From Pantoea cypripedii (GTDB taxonomy: Bacteria > Pseudomonadota > Gammaproteobacteria > Enterobacterales > Enterobacteriaceae), in NCBI RefSeq assembly GCF_002095535.1, contig NZ_MLJI01000001.1, positions 629,604 through 693,603 on the forward strand: a stretch of 64,000 nt of DNA, given 5' to 3'. The notes beneath the pieces are model-generated. The model searched no databases. It was not told the origin of the DNA and saw only the letters and a program-made list of their open reading frames with translations. The position numbers and the translations under genes are program-made. Of this stretch, positions 27,587 to 35,685 are shown one piece after another (positions within the stretch are counted from its first letter, which is position 1; each line of letters starts with the position of its first letter).

Positions 27587-27835
27587 AAGTATGCGTTCTT
27601 TCATTGTGTTTCTGCTGATCTACCTGATATGCCTTGCCATTGTTTCTTTGTTCACCCAGTGTGGGGTGTAATTGAGAAATTATCTTACAGGCTTGATGAT
27701 GTTCTGAATGCCACAGGTGTGGCATTAGCTGATGGAGAAATCGATCCGGCTGGGCTGTGGGTAATATTTGGTGTCCCTCTGATTGTTGCGGCGTTAATTT
27801 TTTATCTAATTAGAAGAATTGCTCATCATCGATAA
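27564..27835 (+). pseudogene. Frameshifted two-helix membrane protein, probable immunity partner
   Basis: ATG 27564 overlaps the effector end. The first frame gives MTTAALSKSMRSFIVFLLIY with one membrane helix and stops at 27669-27671. The continuation lies in another frame: VIEKLSYRLDDVLNATG, then a second helix (WVIFGVPLIVAALIFYLI) and a basic tail. Adding one G to the G4 run at 27663-27666 would give a 90-residue protein with two membrane segments and a periplasmic loop. A membrane-held periplasmic immunity protein fits what is known of Tlde1 partners, but the immunity role is inferred from position only. Confidence 0.6.
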
Positions 27836-28022
27836 TCATTACCTGTATTGATAGTACACATTAGGTGATCATAGCCAATGGTTCGACATATCACGACATG
27901 ACTGGCAACCAGCTTGTCACCCCATCTGCCCCCCACAAAAACCCCATAGCAATCCCCGGCCACTGGTGGCACGATTCTCTCCATCCTCCCCGGTCACCTA
28001 CCCAGGCAAAACAGGCAAAACC

Positions 28023-28979
28023 GTGACAACGCGTTCTCTCCCGCTCGACTGGCGGATTCCCGTCGCAGGATTATTAATCCTGACGTTACTGGCTATCGGC
28101 ACCACGATGTACACCCATTGGGGTGCATTTCTCCAGTGGAGCCTCGCCACGCAAATCTCCCTGCACCGCAGGCTGGTGACGTATCTGCTGCAACTCAACG
28201 GCCACGATTACAATGGTGGAATCTGGTTGCTGGGCGGGGCGTTTATTTACGGCGTGCTGCATGCCGTTGGGCCAGGGCACGGAAAATTTATTATCACCAC
28301 TTACCTCAGTACCAATAAAGAAATCCTGCTTGCGGCGCGCGTGGTGCCGTTTCTCGGCAGCCTGATGCAGGGGGGCAGTGCCATCCTGTTTGTTTATATT
28401 CTGGCAGTGGGGTTTAACCTCGCAGCGGGAGATCTCAGCACCAGCCGCTGGTATGTGGAAAAAGTCAGTGCGCTGCTGATTGGGTTTTTCGGCCTGTTTG
28501 TGATTTATCAGACGCTAAAGCCGCTCCGGCAACGGAAAATCGCCATTAATGCGCTGAAGCCGTTGCATCAACACACTGAACACTGTGGCTGTGGGCAGCA
28601 TGGGGTAGGAAAAGATCTGAGCCACGCGGACTGGAAAACCCGGTTGGGGGTAGTGTTGACGATTGGTGCCAGGCCATGCAGCGGCGCGATCATGATTTTG
28701 CTGTTTGCCAATACGCTGGGGATCGTCAGCTGGGGCATTGCGGCGGTGATGACCATGTCCTTGGGTACGGCGTTATCCATTTTGTCATTGTCACTGGCGG
28801 TACGTTACGCGCGTAACCACACCGTCACGTTCTTCAGTCGGGACAATGAAAATCTCAGCTGGATGGTCCCAGCAGCCAAAATCGTGGGAGGCCTGATTAT
28901 CATCCTCTTTGCCACGGTTTTATTTCTTACCGTGGTTCCCATCAGCCCAAACGGGGACTATATCGCCGCCGGGTGCTGA
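28023..28979 (+). CDS. NicO-family nickel/cobalt exporter
   Basis: An integral membrane protein of about 318 residues, with the NicO/RcnA signature HAVGPGHGK (around residue 80-88) and a later GARPCSGAI motif. About seven membrane helices are seen, with a His/Cys-rich cytoplasmic loop (HQHTEHCGCGQHG) that is likely to bind metal. The family moves Ni or Co ions out of the cell. I chose GTG 28023, whose product starts with TTRSLPLDWRIP before the first helix; an in-frame GTG at 27966 would add 19 residues that look non-coding. The usual DUF1007 or RcnR partner gene is absent nearby. It lies between the effector remnant and the AbiE pair, perhaps as a separate insertion. Confidence 0.83.
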   Translation: MTTRSLPLDWRIPVAGLLILTLLAIGTTMYTHWGAFLQWSLATQISLHRRLVTYLLQLNGHDYNGGIWLLGGAFIYGVLHAVGPGHGKFIITTYLSTNKEILLAARVVPFLGSLMQGGSAILFVYILAVGFNLAAGDLSTSRWYVEKVSALLIGFFGLFVIYQTLKPLRQRKIAINALKPLHQHTEHCGCGQHGVGKDLSHADWKTRLGVVLTIGARPCSGAIMILLFANTLGIVSWGIAAVMTMSLGTALSILSLSLAVRYARNHTVTFFSRDNENLSWMVPAAKIVGGLIIILFATVLFLTVVPISPNGDYIAAGC

Positions 28980-29010
28980 TGGCCTTCTGGCATCAGATTG
29001 GTTGAGTTAG

Positions 29011-29054
29011 ATGTCGTATTTTTGCTGTCAAAAATGTCGTATGTTTGCTATGAT
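29011..29054 (+). promoter_or_regulatory. Direct repeats and promoter in front of abiE genes
   Basis: ATGTCGTATTTTTGCT (29011-29026) and ATGTCGTATGTTTGCT (29034-29049) differ by one base and are 23 bases apart, about two DNA turns. A TATGAT -10 box (29049-29054) overlaps the second copy. Such a pair is a good candidate operator for the AbiEi-like repressor encoded next. GGAGG at 29071-29075 serves the start at 29081. Confidence 0.5.
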
Positions 29055-29080
29055 GAAAAAATGACCAGCTGGAGGATGAC

Positions 29081-29476
29081 ATGACAATTAAAGCTCTCAT
29101 TCAGTCGCGGCTGAAACGCTCAAAACGTTATGTTTTCACGCGTGATGATTTCAAGGATCTGGCTGGTTATGATCAGATTGGCAGAGTATTGCGTGAACTG
29201 GTGAATGAAGGTCAATTATTGAAAGTTGGTTATGGTGTTTACACCAAAGCACGTAAAAATGCGATTACCGGGAAGTTGATGCCTGCGGCACCTGGTGGCT
29301 CTGCGGCAGTTATGATTGAGGCACTAAAGCGGCTAAAGGTTGATTATCGCCTGGTTGGAGCGTCTGATGACTACAATCGTGGTAAATCCACTCAGATTCC
29401 TGCTTCTCTGGAAATCAAAACGTCACCACGCTTTAAAAGGACTTTATCTGTGGGAAACAGCAAATTAAATGGATGA
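29081..29476 (+). CDS. AbiEi/DUF6088-like antitoxin and transcriptional regulator
   Basis: A 131-residue protein with an N-terminal winged helix (residues about 5-70: SKRYVFTRDDFKDLAGY...VLRELVNEGQLLKVGYGVYTKA) and a C-terminal region (PAAPGGSAAVMIEALKRL) common in AbiEi-like or DUF6088 antitoxins. In type IV AbiE systems the antitoxin represses its own operon and counters the nucleotidyltransferase toxin without direct binding. It overlaps the toxin gene by 8 bases. The direct repeats upstream are the likely operator. It is shorter than classic AbiEi, lacking most of the C-terminal domain, as usual for DUF6088. Confidence 0.8.
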   Translation: MTIKALIQSRLKRSKRYVFTRDDFKDLAGYDQIGRVLRELVNEGQLLKVGYGVYTKARKNAITGKLMPAAPGGSAAVMIEALKRLKVDYRLVGASDDYNRGKSTQIPASLEIKTSPRFKRTLSVGNSKLNG

Positions 29477-30446
29477 TTTGATCAAGTTATTCCCTGATGT
29501 TGCTGATGCTCTGGGAATTGAGTCTGTAGCAATTGTCGAAAAAGATTATTACATCGTCGAATTATTAAGACTTCTCCAATCCCTGGTATTTGATACTCAT
29601 CAGTTGGTATTTGCCGGGGGAACTGCTTTGTCAAAATCAGGAATATCCTTAAAAAGGATGTCAGAGGATGTTGATATTAAAATGGTTCCTGTTCCTGGTT
29701 TTACACGGAAACATTCGAGAAATCAGCGTAAAAATCTTCGTAAAAATATTGTTCATAGAATTACTAAGTTGATTGATGAATCAGGCATGTTCAGCTTTGA
29801 TGAAAGCTATCCGTGTATCATCCGTGACGAATACCGTTATGTGGAGATTCCTGTTCGTTATCCGCAGACATATGCACAAGTTCCGTGTTTACGACCTTTT
29901 ATCAAACTGGAATTGATGGAAGCTGTTTTACTTGAGGCGTCGGAATGTCGTGATATTTGCTCTTTATTAACGGACTTAACAAAACAGGGGAATATAGCGA
30001 AGGCTTTCCCTTGCGTAACCATCGAAAGCACTCAGGCTGAAAAGCTGGTAGCAATGATGAGGCGCACAGCTGCCATCATACGCAATGTCGAGCGAGAAGG
30101 TGATGAATCTCTGGTGCGCCATATTTATGACAATTTCTGTATTGTCAGAGAAAACGGCGTTGACGTCCCATTGTTAAAGCGCTTTGTGCATGAATGTATC
30201 CAACAGGATATTGAGCGTTACGGTAATCAATATCATGAATTCTGCATATCGCCTGTGCAGGAGCTTAGAATGGGGCTGGAAGAGTTAGAGAAAAATATAA
30301 TATATAAGCAGCGATATCAGCAGTTCGTTGTTCCAATGGTGTTTGGCGATACTCCCATTTCATGGGACGAAGCCTATGCCTGCTTCCACCAAACGGCATC
30401 AGATGTACTTGATATCCCGAGCCATAAAATTGGTCAGTATAGATAA
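29469..30446 (+). CDS. AbiEii-type nucleotidyltransferase toxin
   Basis: A 325-residue nucleotidyltransferase-fold protein. The family marks are VEKDYY (23-28), FAGGTALSKSG (48-58) and RMSEDVDIKM (63-72), which gives the GG...D-x-D active site that holds NTP and metal. The family adds nucleotides to RNA (shown for some relatives on tRNA) and causes abortive infection or growth arrest. Length is normal. It is translated in overlap with the antitoxin. Together they form a type IV toxin-antitoxin pair, a typical passenger of defence islands. Confidence 0.85.
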   Translation: MDDLIKLFPDVADALGIESVAIVEKDYYIVELLRLLQSLVFDTHQLVFAGGTALSKSGISLKRMSEDVDIKMVPVPGFTRKHSRNQRKNLRKNIVHRITKLIDESGMFSFDESYPCIIRDEYRYVEIPVRYPQTYAQVPCLRPFIKLELMEAVLLEASECRDICSLLTDLTKQGNIAKAFPCVTIESTQAEKLVAMMRRTAAIIRNVEREGDESLVRHIYDNFCIVRENGVDVPLLKRFVHECIQQDIERYGNQYHEFCISPVQELRMGLEELEKNIIYKQRYQQFVVPMVFGDTPISWDEAYACFHQTASDVLDIPSHKIGQYR

Positions 30447-30552
30447 TTGATAGTACGCGGCTGATAACCAGCTTACGTTCACCCCAACTCCGCAAGATCC
30501 GTCAGGCCAGGTGCTCCCCCGTTCAGGCATAGTCACCGGCAAGGAGAATGCC

Positions 30553-31422
30553 ATGTCAGCCAATAAACCGGATGCTTACCGCCTGCGCTTCAATAAGGTG
30601 TTCGATTATATCGATCAACACCTGGACGATGCGCTGTTGCTGGAACAGCTGAGCGCAGTTGCCCACTTTTCGCCGTACCATTTTCACCGTCAGTTTACCG
30701 GCTACTGTGGGATCACGCCGGGGCGCTACATCCTGTTGATGCGTCTGAAACGCGCGTCGTATCGGCTGGCATTTAATTCTGCCGAAAAAATTATCGACAT
30801 TGCACTTGATGCGGGATTTCAGCACGCCGAGTCGTTCAGCCGTGCTTTCAAACAGGTGTTTGCTATGACGCCGAGTGAATTCCGTCAGCAGCCCGCCTGG
30901 GTGAGATGGCATCAGTGCATGCCGCCGCTACAGCCAAAACGGAGAGAGAGCATGCCCGTCACAATCATAGATTTTCCCACCACCCCGGTGGCGATGTTGT
31001 CGCATTTCGGTCAGCCAGAGCGAATTATGGAGACCGCTGCGCGCTTTGTCGCATGGCGTAAAACCACGGGGTTATCTCCCATCGCCAGCAGCCAGACTTT
31101 TGGTGTCGCGCCCCATGATCCCGCTACCACGCCGCCGGAAACCTTCCGTTTTGATATCTGTGGATCGGTAAACTCACCGATTCCGGAAGACAACTCCTTC
31201 GGTGTGGTGAATGGGGTGATTCCCGCCGGACGCTGTGCGCGGTTGCGCCACCATGGTTCACACGATGCCTTATCGGAAAGTGCATGGACGCTCTATCGGG
31301 ACTGGCTACCCGCCAGTGGCGAAGAGTTGCGTGATTTCCCTTTGTTCTTCCATTACCAGAATTTTATCCATGACGTCCCGGAGCATCAGCTGATCACTGA
31401 CATCTATCTGCCATTGAAATGA
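30553..31422 (+). CDS. AraC-family regulator with GyrI-like effector domain
   Basis: About 289 residues from ATG 30553, which has AAGGAG 8 bases before it; an upstream in-frame start at 30511 has no such site. Residues about 10-110 hold two helix-turn-helix units of the AraC type (LEQLSAVAHFSPYHFHRQF and IDIALDAGFQHAESFSRAF). Residues about 135-289 are a GyrI/SbmC-like ligand domain. The layout matches Rob/YdeO-like multidrug-binding regulators that sense amphipathic or cationic compounds. Target genes are unknown; the next genes do not form an obvious operon with it. Confidence 0.88.
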   Translation: MSANKPDAYRLRFNKVFDYIDQHLDDALLLEQLSAVAHFSPYHFHRQFTGYCGITPGRYILLMRLKRASYRLAFNSAEKIIDIALDAGFQHAESFSRAFKQVFAMTPSEFRQQPAWVRWHQCMPPLQPKRRESMPVTIIDFPTTPVAMLSHFGQPERIMETAARFVAWRKTTGLSPIASSQTFGVAPHDPATTPPETFRFDICGSVNSPIPEDNSFGVVNGVIPAGRCARLRHHGSHDALSESAWTLYRDWLPASGEELRDFPLFFHYQNFIHDVPEHQLITDIYLPLK

Positions 31423-31529
31423 TAGAAACTCCCGGCTGCGCGTGCTGTCGGGAGTTTATCGACACGTCCCGCCCATATCGTGGCAGAATAGCCGCCCGAC
31501 TCATCGGAAATCGCAAGGGGAAAGACGTT

Positions 31530-31859
31530 ATGTCAGATGACATCGAACAGCGCATCTATGAGCTTGTCCGCCGTTATGATGGCGTATATCTGTTTAAGCA
31601 AAAAACGCTGATGCCACAGATTGATATTGATAGCGATCTTAACTTTGAGAACGACGAAGCGGCGGCATTGATGGAAGAGTTCTTTGCCGAATTCAATGTG
31701 GCACGTGGCACCTTCGCTATCGAAACCTATTACCCGCCGGAGCCATCCCTGAGCGAAATCCTCAATCCTTTTAATAAGCGAGCCGTGCCGGTAGTGCCGG
31801 ATTTCACGCTGGGTATGTTGATTGAATCGGCAAAGGCCGGACGCTGGTTATATGAATAG
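31530..31859 (+). CDS. DUF1493-family small acidic protein
   Basis: A 109-residue protein from ATG 31530 (reading MSDDIEQRIYELV). It shows the DUF1493 pattern: an N-terminal helix, LMPQIDIDSDLNFENDEAAALMEEFFAEF, then FAIETYYPP and a C-terminal LGMLIESAKAGRW. The fold is related to acyl-carrier-like proteins in arrangement but lacks a clear DSL site, so no carrier role is claimed. An in-frame start at 31419 overlaps the AraC gene end and lacks coding character. Function unknown. Confidence 0.7.
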   Translation: MSDDIEQRIYELVRRYDGVYLFKQKTLMPQIDIDSDLNFENDEAAALMEEFFAEFNVARGTFAIETYYPPEPSLSEILNPFNKRAVPVVPDFTLGMLIESAKAGRWLYE

Positions 31860-31868
31860 CGTGGTCCG

Positions 31869-32648
31869 TTAACGTTCCCGGTGTACCCCAAACCCGGTTT
31901 CGCCCGGTGCAATCTCCTCCTTCAGCGTCAGCGCCGGAATGGCATAGTCACCGTGGTTCTGTCGCCGGAAAGGAATGGGTTCACACGTTTCCAGGGTATC
32001 CAGCCTTGTAGCCAGCGTATCGCACCAGCTACTGAAGCGTGTCTCCGCTGATTTCTGCACCTGATAAAACACCACGGGTGGCAGGACGCTAAAACCGGGA
32101 TAGAACAGCATGCCGTGCTGAATGGGGAACAACAGATCATCAATCGGGCCATTGATCCCGCGCGGGCTGTAATGAGACTCCCAGCCGCCGGTGGTCACCA
32201 CCAGCATCGTCCGTTTACCTGCAAGCCGGCCTTCACCGTAGCGGTCGCCCCAGTGGTTTTCGCTGTGTTCTCCCACGCCATAGGCAAAGCCGCAGGCGTA
32301 TACGCGTTCAAACCAGCCTTTCATGATGGCGGGCATCGAGAACCACCACAGCGGGAACTGGAATATCACCGCATCGGCCCAGCGTAGTTTTTCCTGTTCG
32401 GCGCTGATATCTGCCGTCTGCAACTGATGCTCAAAGGCGAAGCGCGGGTCCTGAGAGGCCTGAAAATATTCACCCACCAGCGGAGCGAGGGTGTCGGCAG
32501 CATCCAGCTGCGCTTTCCAGTTCATGGCATACAGATCGGAAACCTGCACCTGATGTCCGCTCTGTTGCAGGTGCTGCACACTAAAATCTTTTAACGATCC
32601 ATTCAGCGAATGGGCTTCCGGATGGGCATAGACAATCAATACATTCAT
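31869..32648 (-). CDS. NAD(P)H:quinone oxidoreductase, flavodoxin-like fold
   Basis: A 259-residue cytosolic flavoprotein of the NQO/MdaB/KefF group. The N-terminus VLIVYAHPEAHSLNGSL is the FMN/FAD phosphate-binding start. QFPLWWFSMPAIMKGWFERV and VVTTGGWESHYSPRG are the other family segments. It would reduce quinones by two electrons and protect from redox-active compounds. A LysR regulator is divergent from it across 90 bases, which suggests control by that regulator, probably in response to a quinone or electrophile. Confidence 0.87.
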   Translation of the reverse strand: MNVLIVYAHPEAHSLNGSLKDFSVQHLQQSGHQVQVSDLYAMNWKAQLDAADTLAPLVGEYFQASQDPRFAFEHQLQTADISAEQEKLRWADAVIFQFPLWWFSMPAIMKGWFERVYACGFAYGVGEHSENHWGDRYGEGRLAGKRTMLVVTTGGWESHYSPRGINGPIDDLLFPIQHGMLFYPGFSVLPPVVFYQVQKSAETRFSSWCDTLATRLDTLETCEPIPFRRQNHGDYAIPALTLKEEIAPGETGFGVHRER

Positions 32649-32738
32649 GGCGTAATCCTGTTGGAAGAAATCAGGTGCAGGGTACGGCAGAGCTTTCTAT
32701 AGTAGAAATCAATTGCTGATATCTCAGGTATAGACAGG

Positions 32739-33629
32739 ATGAATATCGGAAGCCTGGACTTAAATCTTCTGCTGACGCTGGATGTGTTACTGGCGGAGCT
32801 AAACGTGACGCGCGCCGCGCAGCGTCTTAACCTGACTCAGCCTTCGGTCAGCGCCCAGCTGGCACGATTGCGCGGCATCTTTGACGATCCGCTCCTGCTG
32901 CCAGGGCCGCGAGGTATGTTGCCGACGGCACGGGCCGAAGCGTTGCGTGAACCGCTACGGTTGGCGCTGGAATCGCTGCAACGCGCGGTTGCACCGCCGG
33001 ATGATTTTGATCCGGCAAAGGCGAATCTTACCTGGCGCATTGCCGCCACCGATTATATGTCCTCAGCGATTATATTACCGGCTATCAACAGGTTACGTGT
33101 GGCTGCACCGGATTGCCGCGTGGCGGTGTTCGGCCTTAATCCACCCTTGGTGGCCCAGCAGCTGGAGAAGGCCGAGCTGGATTTGATCTTTCATACCGGC
33201 GACCACGCCCCTGAGACGCTGCATCAGCGAAAATTGTTTAGCGAGCGCTATATGCTGGCCGGGCGCAGGGGGCATCCACGGTTGCATCCGGGGCTGACGG
33301 TTGATGAATTTTGTCAGCTGGAACATCTGATTGTCTCGCCGGATGGCGGCGGATTCAGTGCTGCGACAGACATCGCACTGGCGAAGCTCGGTCGCTCGCG
33401 TCCTGTGGTGCTGTCGGTGCCGCATTTCCTTTTCATGCTGGAAGTGCTGGCGAGCAGCGATTTAGTCGCAGTGCTTCCGGAACGGCTGGTGCGTTCATCC
33501 ACATCGCTACAGGTTATCGAGCCTCCCATCGATGTGCCGGGATTTGATATTTTGATGATGTGGCATGAACGCGTGCAGCGCGATCCGGCACATCAGTGGC
33601 TGAGGCAACAGATGCTGGCGGTGGTGTAG
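32739..33629 (+). CDS. LysR-family regulator, divergent from quinone reductase
   Basis: A 296-residue LysR protein. The winged helix-turn-helix is at about residues 8-65 (LDLNLLLTLDVLLAELNVTRAAQRL, LTQPSVSAQLARLR). The effector domain from about residue 90 is of the NodD/PnbR-like branch (ATDYMSS...LPAINRLR). Its divergent placement with the quinone oxidoreductase suggests that gene as target. Length is normal. Confidence 0.88.
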   Translation: MNIGSLDLNLLLTLDVLLAELNVTRAAQRLNLTQPSVSAQLARLRGIFDDPLLLPGPRGMLPTARAEALREPLRLALESLQRAVAPPDDFDPAKANLTWRIAATDYMSSAIILPAINRLRVAAPDCRVAVFGLNPPLVAQQLEKAELDLIFHTGDHAPETLHQRKLFSERYMLAGRRGHPRLHPGLTVDEFCQLEHLIVSPDGGGFSAATDIALAKLGRSRPVVLSVPHFLFMLEVLASSDLVAVLPERLVRSSTSLQVIEPPIDVPGFDILMMWHERVQRDPAHQWLRQQMLAVV

Positions 33630-33710
33630 TGATGATTTCGCCAAAAATTCACTTCTCCCCGTTCGAAAAACTGCGCACACTAGCCACCTTTACCATTATG
33701 GAGAGATGGC

Positions 33711-34760
33711 ATGACTTCCCGATACCTGCTGGCGTTCGCGCTGTTTGCCAGCATGGCTGCGCCGCTGTGGGCAGACGACAGCGGCATTTCTTATAGTCAT
33801 AAAGACTGGGAGCTGGCGTGCGACAACACGCTGACCTGCCGTGCGGCGGGCTACAGCACCGAAGAAGGTGCGGGTGGATCGGTATTACTGACGCGTCAGG
33901 CGGGTCCAGACACCGCGGTGAGCGGGGAAGTGGTGCTGGCCGATACCATGGATGAGGAGCCGAAGCCGGTGGCGGCGCTGTCGCTGTGGATCGATGACAG
34001 CTCCCTCGGTGAGCTGCAAAAGACCGATAACGACGAATGGCGCTTAACCGAAGCACAGACGCAGGCGGTGATCACCGCCGTCAAAGGCAGTGGCACCGTC
34101 GAGTTTCGCGGCGGTGTCGAACCGTTTGAGCTATCTGGTAATGGCGCTTTTGCCACCCTGCTGAAAATGGATGATGCGCAGGGACGTATTGGTACACCCG
34201 GTGCGATGATCAGGAAAGGCGATAAGCCGGAAAGCAGCACGCTGGTGGCGGTGGCGGCTCCGGTGATTCAGCAGGTGAAAGTCATCAAAGCCCAGCCGCG
34301 TCCGTTAAGCGCACAGGAGCTGTCATCGGTGAAGCCGCAGCTCATCGCTTCGCTTACCGATGATGACAGCTGCGATAATCTTGAGCCGTCTGACGATCAG
34401 CCAGCAGCTGGCGCTGAACCCATCATGCTGACGCCGGTCGATGGCTCACATGTCCTGATTTCCGCGCTGTGCTGGCGTGGTGCCTACAACGAAGGTTATG
34501 GCTACTGGCTGATGGATAAACGCCTGCAACAGAAGCCTGAACTTATCACTGATTCCGCTTCAGACTACAGCGATGGGGTGATTTCGCTGGCACAAAAAGG
34601 GCGTGGTATCGGCGATTGCTGGAGCACTGCCGCCTGGGTGTGGGACGGTAAAGATTTCCAGCAAAGCAGTGAAGCCACCACGGGCATGTGTCGCGCTATT
34701 CGCGCTGGCGGCCCGTGGCAACTGCCGACGCTGGTGACCAACGTCAAACCGGCGCGATAA
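33711..34760 (+). CDS. DUF1176 periplasmic protein
   Basis: A 349-residue protein with a Sec signal peptide (MTSRYLLAFALFASMAAPLWA, cut before DDSG). The body matches DUF1176: SYSHKDWELACDNTLTCRAAGY near the N-terminus, a LSLWIDDSS segment and a C-terminal GIGDCWSTAAWVWDGKDF with several Cys residues likely to pair. The family is common in enteric bacteria and its function is unknown. Its stop codon lies within the palindrome at 34751-34768. It is a single-gene unit. Confidence 0.8.
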   Translation: MTSRYLLAFALFASMAAPLWADDSGISYSHKDWELACDNTLTCRAAGYSTEEGAGGSVLLTRQAGPDTAVSGEVVLADTMDEEPKPVAALSLWIDDSSLGELQKTDNDEWRLTEAQTQAVITAVKGSGTVEFRGGVEPFELSGNGAFATLLKMDDAQGRIGTPGAMIRKGDKPESSTLVAVAAPVIQQVKVIKAQPRPLSAQELSSVKPQLIASLTDDDSCDNLEPSDDQPAAGAEPIMLTPVDGSHVLISALCWRGAYNEGYGYWLMDKRLQQKPELITDSASDYSDGVISLAQKGRGIGDCWSTAAWVWDGKDFQQSSEATTGMCRAIRAGGPWQLPTLVTNVKPAR

Positions 34761-34768
34761 ATCGCGCC
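34751..34768. repeat. Second copy of the GGCGCGATAAATCGCGCC palindrome
   Basis: An 18-base inverted repeat that includes the stop codon of the DUF1176 gene and lies between convergent genes. The same palindrome, with TT in place of AA at the loop, is at 6425-6442. It may end transcription from both sides. Confidence 0.6.
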
Positions 34769-34778
34769 CTGGTCGTGG

Positions 34779-35459
34779 TTATTTCATACAACACTGCTTG
34801 TATTTTTTGCCGCTGCCGCACGGGCAGGGATCGTTACGGCCCACTTTCTTCCCGGCAAAATACGGCACCTGCGGTGCTGGCATGGGTTGAGAAAGACGTT
34901 CTTCCTGCCAGTAATCATGCAGTTGCAACGCAGCCAGGCTAATGGCCGCAATGCTGATTTCAAACTCTTCCTGTGAGAAACCGTCGAGTTTGGCAAAATT
35001 CTCTTCGCTGCCATGCAGGGCGATGGCATCCAGTGCGGGTTGTTCGGATGGTGGCAGGGCTGACCAGTCATCCAGCGCAACGCCGCGCATATAACCAAAG
35101 CACCACTCTTCCACCACGGTGAATTCCTGGCCTTCCATCTCCCGCGTGCCGAACAACGGATCAAACTGTTCCGGGAATTCGCTCAAACGTTCGGCGATAT
35201 CGTTCATATGCTGGAAGGTCAGGGTCATAAAGCGATCCATTTCGCGCTCGCTGGACCACTTAGGAATGTGTTTCTTGCCGCCCCACATCGCCACCAGCCA
35301 TTCACTCGGCTCAATGTCGTTCGGGCCGGAAAGCAGCGCTGTCAGCATGCCATCGAGTTCGGCGACATCCACCACGGAATGTTCAGTGCCGTATTTCTCC
35401 AGCATCTCCTCCAGCCAGTTCAGTTCTTTTCGGTTAACGGGCCCTGGTTCATACGGCAT
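34779..35459 (-). CDS. UPF0149/YecA-like protein with SEC-C zinc motif
   Basis: A 226-residue protein. Residues about 15-180 carry the UPF0149 (YgfB/YecA) helical domain with [17 protein letters not shown] and a PSEWL segment. The C-terminus ends in [19 protein letters not shown], a SEC-C metal-binding motif like that at the tail of SecA. E. coli YecA is of the same size and plan; it has been linked to ribosome or SecA binding. The gene is convergent with the DUF1176 gene. Confidence 0.85.
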   Translation of the reverse strand: MPYEPGPVNRKELNWLEEMLEKYGTEHSVVDVAELDGMLTALLSGPNDIEPSEWLVAMWGGKKHIPKWSSEREMDRFMTLTFQHMNDIAERLSEFPEQFDPLFGTREMEGQEFTVVEEWCFGYMRGVALDDWSALPPSEQPALDAIALHGSEENFAKLDGFSQEEFEISIAAISLAALQLHDYWQEERLSQPMPAPQVPYFAGKKVGRNDPCPCGSGKKYKQCCMK

Positions 35460-35685
35460 CTCCTGCGTCTGTGCTGATTGGCGGGCGCATTGCCCAACGT
35501 CGATAACGCGCGATTATAGCGGCAAGCATAGTGATTCAGCCATCAATTGCCACTTTATGACTATCCATTGCTGAACCTCTCCTAAAAATCATTTCCCATA
35601 ACATATTGCCCAACATTATTGGCCCTGATTCGCGACCAATGTCAGCGTAAATACCGACACTTGCTGCATAAAGGACGCAATTATC

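Noticed and set aside
27836..30550. A 3' leuX copy that would mark the right end of the island
   Set aside because: I looked near the likely ends and saw no convincing match; a search by computer is needed, so no attachment site is annotated.
30511..30552. An upstream start for the AraC-type regulator
   Set aside because: No ribosome site and no coding character; ATG 30553 has a good AAGGAG.
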